NCBI RefSeq assembly: GCF_009498735.1
Contig: NZ_ML762426.1
Coordinates: forward strand, 253,810 to 308,217
Length of the DNA: 54,408 nucleotides
DNA from: Gracilibacillus oryzae
Lineage (GTDB): Bacteria; Bacillota; Bacilli; Bacillales; Amphibacillaceae
Direction of reading: 5' to 3'
Shown here: piece after piece, positions 8,112 through 16,024 of the stretch
Layout: every line of letters starts with the position of its first letter
Numbering within the stretch: position 1 is the stretch's first letter
Translations under genes and position numbers: made by a program
The notes under the pieces: model-generated
What the model saw: only the letters and a program-made list of their open reading frames with translations
What the model was told of the DNA's origin: nothing
Databases searched by the model: none

Positions 8112-8158
8112 GAGATCACACACTAGATGTACTAGTATGTATGATCTCTATTTTTTTT
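8112..8158 (+). terminator. Rho-independent terminator
   Basis: GAGATCACACACTAG pairs, with a small bulge, with CTAGTATGTATGATCTC and is followed by a run of T. It ends the esterase gene. Confidence 0.75.
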
Positions 8159-8203
8159 AGAATTTAAAAATACCATGTTAGTCGAGGGAAATTCTAATCG
8201 CCT

Positions 8204-8596
8204 CTAAGCCTTCAGAACTTTAATAGAATCTGCTAATTTCTGCGCGAAATCTTCCGGTTTTTCTACAGATTGAACATGCAGATATTTGATGCTTGGCTCG
8301 GCAAATAGCCAATGATTATGCAATGCTGTTATGGTTAAATCGTTTTTTCCAAGTGCTCTTGTGAAATCAGGAATTTCTTCAGGGAGCAGAACAATTTCCG
8401 CATGATTTAGTGCAGTGCCATCATCTTCTAAAGCTTCAAAATGGATTTCCATGCTTAATTCACTTTTAAACGGTCGCCCTTGGACTGTTACATCTAAATC
8501 TCTTTCTATCTCTGCAGCGCCCATACCTTCCTCTGTTGAAACTTCTGTATCTAGAATTTCTCCGAATTTTTTTGCAATACTTTCTAGATCTGCCAT
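8204..8596 (-). CDS. DUF1259 domain protein (short form)
   Basis: The 130-residue product resembles DUF1259 (LppY/LpqO-type) proteins. Signs are the IAKKFGEIL start, the central LDVTVQGRPFKSELSMEIHFE strand pair, ALNHAEIVLLPEEIPDF, and TALHNHWLFAEPSIKYLHV, with conserved histidines. Family members I know are often near twice this length with a duplicated half, so this is a single-unit form. The biochemical function is unknown. The ATG at 8596 follows AGGAGC. Its upstream region is the first 52-bp repeat array, so any promoter must lie between 8597 and about 8720 or within the array. Confidence 0.7.
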   Translation of the reverse strand: MADLESIAKKFGEILDTEVSTEEGMGAAEIERDLDVTVQGRPFKSELSMEIHFEALEDDGTALNHAEIVLLPEEIPDFTRALGKNDLTITALHNHWLFAEPSIKYLHVQSVEKPEDFAQKLADSIKVLKA

Positions 8597-8722
8597 TTTA
8601 TCAGCTCCTTTTATTGTTTATAAATCATTTCCTCACAAAGTCGAGTGATAAACATCATCAAGCCAAGGAGTTTTTTTCTGCAAAATTGTGAATCTTCCAG
8701 CTAAAGATAATAAACACAACAT

Positions 8723-9117
8723 TGCTGACTCAGTCATGAGATAACCGGGAAAACATGGAAGAAGCAGCGAGTGATTTCCGGTTAATCAAGAGATAACCGG
8801 GAAAACGAAAGAGAAGCAGCGAATGATTTCCGGTTAATCAAGAGATAATCGGGAAAACGAGGGAGAAGCAGCGAGTGATTTCCGGTTAATCAAGAGATAA
8901 CCGGGAAAACGAGGGAGTAGTAGTGAGTGATTTCTAGTTAATCAAGTTATAACCGGGAAATTGAAGGAATAGTAGCATGAGTTTTCCGGTTAATCAAGAG
9001 ATAACCGGGAAAACGAAGGAGTAGTAGCGAGTGATTTCCGGTTAATCATAAGATAACCGGTAAAACGAAGGAGAAGTAGCCTTTGATTTCCAGTTAATCA
9101 AGAGATATTAAATTTTA
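8723..9117. repeat. Array 1: eight 52-bp stem-loop repeats
   Basis: Repeat units begin at 8723 (degenerate), 8775, 8827, 8879, 8931, 8983, 9035 and 9087, exactly 52 bp apart. Each has TTTCCGGTTA, a 9-base loop, TAACCGGGAAA (an inverted repeat with one bulge), then a purine-rich linker around GAAGGAGAAGCAGCGAG. The array is intergenic, between the start of the DUF1259 gene and the end of the next minus-strand gene. No open frame runs through it. The last unit decays into A/T-rich sequence near 9117. Confidence 0.9.
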
Positions 9118-9210
9118 TATTAGAATTTTTAACATAATATAAATAATAATGTAATGGGGAATTTTTTTTGAAAAAGAAACAGACCCCGAAAAATATCGAA
9201 TGGGTCTGCT

Positions 9211-9438
9211 TTAAACCAATATACTATATTTATGTTTTAATTCGTTTTTTATTACAGTAGCCCAGTACTTTTCATCGAAATGATGGACATATTCTGGGTT
9301 TTCCTCAAGTCTTCTAATAAAACTGGATTCCAAAAGGATATATCTTGCTTCGTTACCAAAATAACGTTTTAATTCTTCTGTTATTTCCAAAATTAAGTCA
9401 AGGTCTAACTCATCTAGATTATAATTTGATTTTCTCAA
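9211..9438 (-). CDS. Small hypothetical protein
   Basis: A 75-residue, acidic and mostly helical protein with no recognised motif. The start is a TTG at 9438 preceded by AAGGAGG at a normal distance, which is strong support for translation. It has no membrane segment or cysteine pair. The upstream 160 bases on the same strand look like the 3' end of another, broken gene whose frame overlaps this start, so the pair may once have been an operon. Short helical proteins in such pairs are sometimes immunity or antitoxin proteins, but nothing here proves that. Confidence 0.5.
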   Translation of the reverse strand: MRKSNYNLDELDLDLILEITEELKRYFGNEARYILLESSFIRRLEENPEYVHHFDEKYWATVIKNELKHKYSILV

Positions 9439-9577
9439 TTATATCGACCTCCTTATTTATTACACAATCCAAGATCTGTTCGTGATTCATTGAAAGTTGA
9501 AATACCTCACCTCTAGGTTTAATTTCATCCCTAAATTCTTGAGGAGTTATTCTCTTCTAGACCCAAATAGCACTGTC
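9419..9577 (-). pseudogene. Remnant of a coding frame with an in-frame stop
   Basis: On the minus strand the frame ends at TAA (9421-9419), overlapping the TTG start of the 75-residue gene. Reading backwards it gives a plausible C-terminus, RITPQEFRDEIKPRGEVFQ then MNHEQILDCVINKEVDII, but a TAG interrupts it (around 9540) and another TAG lies further upstream; no start is visible. It looks like a decayed gene that was translationally coupled to the following small gene. The family is not recognised. Confidence 0.3.
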
Positions 9578-9599
9578 TGGTAATATTCTAATCTAGTAT

Positions 9600-9856
9600 A
9601 TTGCAAAAACATGGTATTTTAAAAGTATATTGTATGAATCTTTTAAAATTAGCTCGGATATTACAAGTTAGGACCCAACACGAAATATCTGAATACATTT
9701 GTTATGCTTCTTATGATACAAGTTTAGTGAAATCATCAAATGGGAAAGGGTAAATAGTAATCATCTTGATACTGAGAGAAAAAGTATTAGGAGTACTGGG
9801 TTACTCTCCCTTACCATTTTAATAAAATTTATTTATCATTTGAAAGGAGCTTTTCG
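9600..9856. other. Intergenic region before the flavodoxin gene
   Basis: A/T-rich DNA with no convincing frame on either strand. A short imperfect hairpin GGAGTACTGGGTTACTCTCC lies at about 9790-9810, 45 bases before the flavodoxin start, and could be a leader structure. No known riboswitch was recognised. Confidence 0.4.
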
Positions 9857-10399
9857 ATGAAGGTCTATGTTTTATATGGAAGTTTGTTTGGTCACACAGA
9901 AGTACTAGGTAATGCTGTTGCAGAGGGTGCCAAGCAGGCTGATGGTGCGGAAGTTATTTTCAAGTCGGTGGAGGACGTAGATCCAGACGAGCTTAAAGAC
10001 GCGGCGGGTATAATCTGGGGCTCATCAGGAATCTTCGGTGAACCGAATCCAAAACTGGCAACATTCTTTTCAAAATTAGGACCACTATGGTTTTCAGGAG
10101 CACTCCAAGGAAAAGTTGGCGGGGTTTTTGCGACAACTTCGACTCAACATGGGGGAGTGGAAAATGTCTGCCGAGCATTACAAACGCCAATGCAGCATCA
10201 CGGCATGGTGATTGTTTCCAAGGCTGGGCCAGTAGATGACGACCGCGCAAAATACGGAAACCCTTATGGAGCAACTGCGGTTATCCCTGTAGAAGAGTCC
10301 AAAGATGCACCAATGAACAAGCCAAATGATACCGAAATGCAGATTGCCAGAGAATATGGAAAATTAGTTGCGGAAACTGCGATAAAACTTCATAAATAA
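9857..10399 (+). CDS. Flavodoxin-family NAD(P)H:quinone oxidoreductase-like protein (WrbA-like)
   Basis: The 180-residue protein has the flavodoxin fold: the FMN phosphate loop YGSLFGHTEVLG at residues 7-18, the second FMN loop at GIIWGSSGIFGEPNPKL (about residues 50-66) and the third at FATTSTQHGGVENV (about 93-106), which resembles the WrbA TxSxQHGG motif. WrbA proteins reduce quinones by two electrons using NAD(P)H and protect from redox cycling. The length and motif favour the WrbA group over electron-transfer flavodoxins. The ATG follows AAAGGAGC. It is monocistronic with its own terminator, and lies between repeat arrays 1 and 2. Confidence 0.8.
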   Translation: MKVYVLYGSLFGHTEVLGNAVAEGAKQADGAEVIFKSVEDVDPDELKDAAGIIWGSSGIFGEPNPKLATFFSKLGPLWFSGALQGKVGGVFATTSTQHGGVENVCRALQTPMQHHGMVIVSKAGPVDDDRAKYGNPYGATAVIPVEESKDAPMNKPNDTEMQIAREYGKLVAETAIKLHK

Positions 10400-10401
10400 T
10401 G

Positions 10402-10438
10402 GAATCAAGGCAGCCTGATTGGTTGCCTTGATTTTTTT
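10402..10438 (+). terminator. Rho-independent terminator
   Basis: AATCAAGGCA pairs with TTGCCTTGATT and is followed by a T8 run; it ends the flavodoxin gene. Confidence 0.9.
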
Positions 10439-10572
10439 TAGTTAACTAGAAGATCTATGATAAATAAGGAGTCGGCTTTTGATATGGATAATTTAGGAAT
10501 CATTCGAAGTGAGAAATTTTATGATAAAACAGCCTGCATAAAAAGCAGACGACCATGTAGTAATTTAAGAGA

Positions 10573-10950
10573 TTTCCGCTTTTTACTGTGATAAACGGGA
10601 AATCTTGATTGATAGAACGGCAGATTTCCGCTTTTTACTGTGATAAACGGGAAATCTTGATTGATAGAACGGCAGATTTCCGCTTAATCATGAGATAAAC
10701 GGGAAATGCCGGTAGAAGAAGCAAGAGATTTCCGGTTATTCATGAGATAAACAGGAAATCCCGGTAGACGTAGCAGGAGATTTCCGCTTAATCATGAGAT
10801 AAACGGGAAATCCCAGTAGACGGAGCAGCAGATTTCCGCTTAATCATGAGATAAACGGGAAATCCAGGTAGAAGGAGCAGCAGATTTCCGGTTAATCATG
10901 AGATAAACGGGAAATCCAGGTTGATGAAGCAAGAGATTTCCAGTTAATAC
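10573..10950. repeat. Array 2: eight 52-bp stem-loop repeats
   Basis: TTTCC starts fall at 10573, 10625, 10677, 10729, 10781, 10833, 10885 and 10937, all exactly 52 bp apart. The unit is TTTCCGCTTA, loop, TAAACGGGAAA, then a linker such as GTAGAAGGAGCAGCAGA. It is clearly related to array 1. The first two units are identical over the full 52 bp, which points to a recent duplication; the others vary. The array lies between the flavodoxin terminator and a hydrolase remnant. Confidence 0.9.
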
Positions 10951-10995
10951 CATGTGAAATAGCAAAAAAACTTATGGAGATTGGAGAATAATATA

Positions 10996-11116
10996 ATGAG
11001 ATATATCTTCGTTCATGGTTTAGGACAAAGTGCCTCAAGTTGGGATAGTAAATAGGGAGACTCCAGAAAATTTGGCATCTATACTTAATGACTTTTTCAC
11101 AAAAAGAAAACATTGA
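10996..11116 (+). pseudogene. Alpha/beta hydrolase remnant (large internal deletion)
   Basis: A TTGGAGA site is followed by ATG and MRYIFVHGLGQSASSWD, the typical N-terminus and oxyanion strand of an alpha/beta hydrolase, then stops at TAG after 19 codons. Directly afterwards, in another frame, comes ETPENLASILNDFFTKRKH and a stop, the kind of C-terminal helix that ends such hydrolases. The middle of roughly 200 codons, with the nucleophile Ser and the catalytic His, is missing. It is a gene with its core deleted, right at the edge of array 2. Confidence 0.65.
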
Positions 11117-11144
11117 GTCTTACCGCTTTCCGCCTCCTTCTTAC

Positions 11145-11171
11145 CTTACAAAAATGTAAGCCTTCTGTAAG
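11145..11171 (+). promoter_or_regulatory. BceR-like operator candidate upstream of the serine hydrolase
   Basis: CTTACA-AAAA-TGTAAG (11145-11160) is a perfect inverted repeat, and a second TGTAAG follows at 11166, 11 bp after the previous one. The core TTACA-N4-TGTAA fits the TNACA-N4-TGTAA consensus I recall for BceR-type response regulators that sense peptide antibiotics. It lies about 80-107 bases before the serine hydrolase start. No such regulator is encoded in the window. Confidence 0.5.
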
Positions 11172-11251
11172 ATAGTTCGATATTACCTTGAATCATCCTT
11201 TGATATTCTGTAAAAGAACCCCTCTATATGAAAATCAAAGGAGAAACAAAA

Positions 11252-12730
11252 ATGAAATCATACATAAAAATACTTCTGGTTATAATTGCTGTAATCATTA
11301 GCGGCTTGATGCCCCAAACCGTACATGCGGAAGCTGATGAAAGAATAAAACAATTTGTGGAAGAGCAAAGAGAAATTAGTGAAATTCCAGGAATCTCATT
11401 GGTCATTGTGGAAAAAGGGAAGACAGTTTTTCAAGAAGGCTTTGGTTATGCAGATATAGATGCGAAAACTCCCGTAACCTCTCATACATTATTTGAGTTG
11501 GGATCTACGGCGAAGGCATTTACAGCCCTGGCCATTTTACAATTGGAAAAAGAAGGGCTGTTACAGCGATCAGATAATGTTCAAAAATATATTCCATGGC
11601 TGGAGTTGGAATATAATGGAGAACCACAGACAATTACGATCGACCAACTGCTTCATCATACCAGCGGGATCGCCTCTAAGACTATCGTTCATATTCCTGA
11701 AAGTAATGCAGAAAATGCACTTGAAGAGACAGTAAGAACTCTGCTTGATCAACACCTAAACCGTAAACCAGGAAGCTCTTTTGAATATGCAACAATCAAT
11801 TATGATGTATTGGGACTTGTAATCGAAAAAGTAGCCAAACAACCATACGATACATATATCAAACAGCAAATTTTAGAAAAAGCCAATATGCAAGATTCCT
11901 ATGCAGGGTTGCATCAAGTCAAATCCGATGAAATGGCAACAGGTTATAAAATTGGCTGGATGAGCGCACAACAATACATCCCACCAATATACCGCGGTAA
12001 TATCCCTGCTGGTTATGTTATCAGCAACCCCCAGGATATTGCCGAATGGATGAAACTTCAGCTCGGTAACAATCCTGACAGTCCAATTGATCGACAACTG
12101 ATTCAGCAATCACATGTGCCTGATCAATCAGTAGAGCCTTTTGACAAGAATACTTACTATGCAAGTGGCTGGTCTGTTATGACAAAAGATGATCAAAAAT
12201 ACATCTACCATGCAGGAGAAAATCCGACTTTTTCATCTTATATCATCATGCAGCCTGATAAACAGTTGGGAGTGGCCGTATTATCGAATATGAATTCCTC
12301 TTTTACACCCAGCAGTGGGCAAAATGTCCTGAATCTATGGGAAGGAAAGAATATTAGTACAAACCATACCGACAGCTACCAGAAAATTGACCAGATCGCA
12401 ACAATTGCCTGTATTGTCGTCTGTGTGATCGGCGTTCTTTTCCTCCTTTTCTCAATGAGAGTGCTTCGGCAGATTATCACAAAAAAACGAAGCCGAGCTG
12501 TCAACGTAAGGAGAATTATTTTTTTTATAATTCATGTGTTGGTTGCTGTCGCTGTTTGGATAATGATCATTTGGTTGCCAAAAATCCCTGGAATGACCTG
12601 GAAATTTATCGAAGCATGGGCCCCTGTCTCGGTTACAACACTTTTATATATGGCACTAGCCGCAAGCCTGCTTTATTTTTTATTGGGAGTGTTGCTTATT
12701 CTTACTAGAAAAAGTAGGAGCATAGATTGA
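11252..12730 (+). CDS. Membrane-anchored serine hydrolase, beta-lactamase/penicillin-binding protein family
   Basis: The 492-residue protein has a signal segment (residues 1-27, ending VHAEA), a class C beta-lactamase-like domain (about 30-375) and three C-terminal membrane segments. The nucleophile motif is STAK at residues 85-88, the third motif is HAG in YIYHAGENPTFSSY, and the Y-x-N position reads YAT in FEYATINYD, so the usual Asn is replaced or shifted. Relatives include FmtA/PbpE-like enzymes acting on wall polymers or D-amino esters outside the cell. The ATG at 11252 has AAAGGAG upstream; the ATG at 11228 lacks a site. The upstream operator suggests induction by envelope stress, by inference. 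It is probably not a true antibiotic-resistance beta-lactamase. Confidence 0.8.
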   Translation: MKSYIKILLVIIAVIISGLMPQTVHAEADERIKQFVEEQREISEIPGISLVIVEKGKTVFQEGFGYADIDAKTPVTSHTLFELGSTAKAFTALAILQLEKEGLLQRSDNVQKYIPWLELEYNGEPQTITIDQLLHHTSGIASKTIVHIPESNAENALEETVRTLLDQHLNRKPGSSFEYATINYDVLGLVIEKVAKQPYDTYIKQQILEKANMQDSYAGLHQVKSDEMATGYKIGWMSAQQYIPPIYRGNIPAGYVISNPQDIAEWMKLQLGNNPDSPIDRQLIQQSHVPDQSVEPFDKNTYYASGWSVMTKDDQKYIYHAGENPTFSSYIIMQPDKQLGVAVLSNMNSSFTPSSGQNVLNLWEGKNISTNHTDSYQKIDQIATIACIVVCVIGVLFLLFSMRVLRQIITKKRSRAVNVRRIIFFIIHVLVAVAVWIMIIWLPKIPGMTWKFIEAWAPVSVTTLLYMALAASLLYFLLGVLLILTRKSRSID

Positions 12731-12779
12731 AATGGGAGGGAATCCGATTTTTTTAAGAAAATTCGTTCAATTTGATGAT

Positions 12780-13095
12780 ATTGAAACCCCATAGCATCAA
12801 AACTAGAGATAGAGCGAGGAATTATGATGTTATGAAAGCATCATAGCATCAAAAGTCGGGATAGAGGCAGGAGTTATGAAGGTAAGGAGCCCTCAACCTA
12901 TCAAAACTCCCACACGACCGAAGAGTTATGATAGGAAAAAGCTCTCATCCTATCAAAACCCCCGCGCGACCAAAGAGTTATGATAAGAAAGAGTGTTCAA
13001 CCTAAAATAAAGAACAAATCCAAGCCACCAAAGCAGAAGATTTGTCGATAAAACAAAAATAAAGAACAAATCCAAGCACCAAAGTCCAAGATTTG
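12780..13095. repeat. Array 3: 52-bp stem-loop repeats of two sequence types
   Basis: ATCAAAA copies begin at 12796, 12848, 12900 and 12952, exactly 52 bp apart, with a decayed copy near 13001. Stems form across unit borders, best as GAGTTATGATAGG, 13-base loop, CCTATCAAAACCC (11 of 13 paired). The array then changes sequence: AACAAATCC begins at 13013 and 13065, again 52 bp apart, with AGATTTGT as the pairing arm. It lies between the convergent serine hydrolase and DUF305 genes. No gene is visible here. Confidence 0.85.
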
Positions 13096-13125
13096 CCTTT
13101 TAAAAAAACATAATAAACTCATCAC

Positions 13126-13163
13126 GAAACAAGCATGAAACGATAATGTTCCATGCTTGCTTC
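13126..13163. terminator. Hairpin between array 3 and the DUF305 gene
   Basis: GAAACAAGCATGAAAC pairs with GTTCCATGCTTGCTTC around a short loop. It follows the stop of the DUF305 gene (minus strand) by 8 bases. It lacks a clear T run on the far side, so termination strength is uncertain. Confidence 0.45.
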
Positions 13164-13171
13164 CAAAAAAA

Positions 13172-13621
13172 CTATTCTTCCTCTAAATCATCGATATACT
13201 TCTTCATTTCCGCAATTTCTTTCCGCTGGGCTTTTATGATTTCGTCTGCCAGTTCTCTTACTCGCGGATCGGTAATTTCTGCTCTTTCACTTGTCAGAAT
13301 CGCGATAGAATGATGGGGAATCATTGCTTCCATATAGTCCACATCATCGACGAGCGTCTGGCTTCTAAGCAGATAAAGGGAGAAAGCAAATACGACGGCG
13401 CTTCCCGCAAAAATGCCGATATTCACTTTCCGGTTTTTTAACATATGAGACATAAATAACAACATGATAACAGCCATCGTTGCACCCATTAATAAAGCCA
13501 TATAACCCCTTGTCTCACTGAAAAAAATGTGATCAGCTTTGTATGTGCTCCAGTACTTAAAGATAAACATGATAATAGTTGATGTAATAACCATTCCAGC
13601 AAATTTCCAATATGGTTTCAT
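13172..13621 (-). CDS. DUF305 membrane protein (copper-cluster member)
   Basis: The 149-residue protein has three hydrophobic segments (about residues 8-24, 40-60 and 68-86) and then a C-terminal helical DUF305 domain. The domain carries the conserved DYMEAMIPHHSIAILTSE (residues about 97-114) and ends in a charged coiled coil, RKEIAEMKKYIDDLEEE. DUF305 proteins include the periplasmic copper-binding CopM of cyanobacteria, whose His/Met residues bind metal; the MIPHH motif fits this. It is divergent from copB, sharing a 370-base promoter region. Its place beside copB, YdhK, CueP and a copper-storage protein supports a role in copper tolerance, by inference. Confidence 0.85.
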   Translation of the reverse strand: MKPYWKFAGMVITSTIIMFIFKYWSTYKADHIFFSETRGYMALLMGATMAVIMLLFMSHMLKNRKVNIGIFAGSAVVFAFSLYLLRSQTLVDDVDYMEAMIPHHSIAILTSERAEITDPRVRELADEIIKAQRKEIAEMKKYIDDLEEE

Positions 13622-13848
13622 TTTTATACACTCCTTTAAATTAAATTCTATCTCTTACATCCCCGGCACTTTTGCAGAAAGTGTGCAAGATATAAATTTT
13701 TTTAATTCAATTTCAAATAACCAAATCAGCTTTGGATATAATACAGATATAAATTGGATATGCAGGTAGTTTCAAACAATTAAATATTGTCTTAATTTTA
13801 GGAATCTTTCCTTTGCATAACGTAACAAGACGGAATATGTTATTTATC

Positions 13849-13952
13849 TGCAAAGCAGATGGTTCGTTATTTACGTAAAGTATTTCAACTCGATCGTTCC
13901 AATTATATTGAGATTTAATAGATGATCTTCACACTTTTTGCATTTTTTATGG
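13849..13952 (+). promoter_or_regulatory. Two TGCA-N7-TGG sites in the DUF305/copB divergent region
   Basis: TGCA-AAGCAGA-TGG lies at 13849-13862 and TGCA-TTTTTTA-TGG at 13939-13952. The same motif occurs upstream of cueP/the kinase gene and of the copper-storage gene. It is a candidate binding site for the response regulator at 18958. The remainder of 13622-13991 is A/T-rich, with no gene seen. Confidence 0.45.
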
Positions 13953-13991
13953 GAATAACATATCAGACACTAGATTGAAGGAGGTATTTCT

Positions 13992-16016
13992 ATGAAGCAA
14001 CATCATCATCATACAGAAGGAGAACAGCATTCTGAAGAGGGTCATCTGCATGAAAGCAAGGAGGATCATGCGTCTCATCATGCCCATATGGTAGATGACT
14101 TCAAAAAAAGGTTCTATTTATCGCTGGTAATTACAATTCCTATATTGATTCTTTCACCAATAATTCAAGATTTATTAGGAATAGATTTTAGCTTTCCTGG
14201 CGCTAGGTATATTTTGTTTGGTCTTTCATCATTTATTTTCTTCTATGGAGGGAAGCCATTTCTACAGGGGGCATGGGAAGAGCTAAAGAAAAAAGAACCC
14301 GGAATGATGACATTGATTTCCTTGGCCATAACCGTTGCTTATGTCTACAGCTCTTTAACGGTTTTTGGACTTTCTGGTAATAACTTTTTTTGGGAATTGG
14401 CAACCTTGATTGATATTATGCTGCTTGGTCACTGGATTGAAATGAAATCAGTAATGGGTGCTTCACGTGCCTTGGAAGAATTGGTCAAACTAATGCCGTC
14501 TGAAGCTCATCTCATCGATGAAGCAGGGAATATACAAAATGTCCCAACGTCTAAGTTAAAACAAGGGGACAGGTTGCTGATAAAGCCAGGTGAGAAAGTG
14601 CCAGTGGATGGAGTCATTATAAAAGGAGAGTCCTCACTTGATGAATCAATGTTAACAGGGGAATCAGTGCCTGTAGATAAATTTAAAGAGGATCAGGTGA
14701 TCGGCGGTTCGATTAATGGAGAAGGTTCCTTAACTGTTTCCGTCGAAAAAACAGGAGAAGACAGCTATCTTTCCCAAGTGGTTACAATGGTTAAAGAAGC
14801 TCAAGAATCGAAGTCGCGCACACAGGACCTTTCCAATAAGGCGGCAAAATGGCTTTTTTATATAGCTTTACTTTCCGGTATTATTACTTTGACAATCTGG
14901 CTGTTCCTTGGACAGAGCTTCGTATATGCTTTGGAAAGAATGGTAACAGTAATGGTCGTTGCCTGTCCGCATGCGTTAGGATTAGCTGCACCACTTGTAG
15001 TTGCACGGTCAACTGCGATTGCTGCGAAACGCGGATTGTTAATTAGAAATCGAGCTAGCTTTGAAGGAGCCAGAAATCTTGATGCAATCGTATTTGATAA
15101 AACTGGAACATTAACTGAAGGAAGGTTCGGGATTACTGATATAAAGACGATGGGGAATTTTGATGAAGAACAAGTGATATTACTAGCTGCATCATTAGAA
15201 GCTCAATCAGAGCACCCAATTGCAAAAGGAATTTTTGAAGAAGCGGAAAAAAGATCACTGCAATTGGTGGAACCAGAGAACTTTCAATCTCTTACCGGTA
15301 AAGGCCTTAAAGGGATCGTAAATGGAAAAAGAGTGATGGTCGTAAGTCCGGGTTTCATGAAGGAAAAAAACAATTCCTATGATGAAAAAACATACCTGGA
15401 TCTATCGGAAGAAGGAAAGACCGTTGTGTTTGTATTAGTTGATGGACAATTGGCTGGAATCATTGCTCTTGCTGATCAAGTGAGAGAAAGCTCGAAGATA
15501 GCCATGAAAAGACTGAAGGAACTGAACATCCGATCAATGATGCTGACAGGAGATAACAAACAGGTAGCGAATTGGGTAGCTGGAGAATTAGACATGGATG
15601 AGGTATATGCAGAAATTCTACCACATCAAAAAGCTGATAAAATTAAAGAACTAAAAGAACAAGGTCTAAGGACAGCTATGACTGGTGACGGTGTAAATGA
15701 TGCTCCTGCCCTTGCCAACGCTAATCTTGGGATAGCAGTAGGAGCAGGAACGGATGTCGCGATGGAGACAGCGGATGTAATTTTGGTAAGAAGCAATCCG
15801 AATGATGTGGTTTCTATCATCGCACTTTCCAAAGCTACTTATAAAAAAATGATTCAAAACCTCTGGTGGGCTGCTGGCTATAATATAGTCGCCATTCCAC
15901 TTGCTGCAGGAGTGCTATATAAAATGGGAATTGTTTTAAGTCCTGCGGTTGGTGCAGTACTTATGTCACTTAGTACAGTGATTGTGGCGATTAATGCCAG
16001 ATTGCTCAAAGTATAA
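13992..16016 (+). CDS. copB: Copper-translocating P-type ATPase, CPH (CopB/P1B-3) type
   Basis: The 674-residue pump has a His-rich N-terminus (HHHHTEGEQHSEEGHLH and more, residues 4-33) in place of CxxC metal domains. The membrane metal motif is CPH, in VVACPHALGLAAPL, rather than CPC, which marks the P1B-3 group reported to export Cu or Ag ions. Catalytic motifs are complete: GES actuator loop (LTGESVP), DKTGTLTEG phosphorylation site near residue 374, SEHPIAKGI, MLTGDN and TGDGVNDAPAL. The start has GGAGG 6 bases upstream. It heads the copper cluster, and a TGCA-N7-TGG site lies 40 bases before its start. It is monocistronic, with a terminator after it. Confidence 0.93.
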   Translation: MKQHHHHTEGEQHSEEGHLHESKEDHASHHAHMVDDFKKRFYLSLVITIPILILSPIIQDLLGIDFSFPGARYILFGLSSFIFFYGGKPFLQGAWEELKKKEPGMMTLISLAITVAYVYSSLTVFGLSGNNFFWELATLIDIMLLGHWIEMKSVMGASRALEELVKLMPSEAHLIDEAGNIQNVPTSKLKQGDRLLIKPGEKVPVDGVIIKGESSLDESMLTGESVPVDKFKEDQVIGGSINGEGSLTVSVEKTGEDSYLSQVVTMVKEAQESKSRTQDLSNKAAKWLFYIALLSGIITLTIWLFLGQSFVYALERMVTVMVVACPHALGLAAPLVVARSTAIAAKRGLLIRNRASFEGARNLDAIVFDKTGTLTEGRFGITDIKTMGNFDEEQVILLAASLEAQSEHPIAKGIFEEAEKRSLQLVEPENFQSLTGKGLKGIVNGKRVMVVSPGFMKEKNNSYDEKTYLDLSEEGKTVVFVLVDGQLAGIIALADQVRESSKIAMKRLKELNIRSMMLTGDNKQVANWVAGELDMDEVYAEILPHQKADKIKELKEQGLRTAMTGDGVNDAPALANANLGIAVGAGTDVAMETADVILVRSNPNDVVSIIALSKATYKKMIQNLWWAAGYNIVAIPLAAGVLYKMGIVLSPAVGAVLMSLSTVIVAINARLLKV

Positions 16017-16024
16017 TCAAGTTA

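Noticed and set aside
8723-10950. CRISPR arrays
   Set aside because: The 52-bp units repeat along their whole length; the linkers are similar to one another rather than unique spacers, the repeat arms are imperfect, and no cas genes are present.
11252-12730. Antibiotic-resistance beta-lactamase
   Set aside because: The three C-terminal membrane segments, FmtA/PbpE-like context and altered Y-x-N motif favour a wall-directed serine hydrolase.
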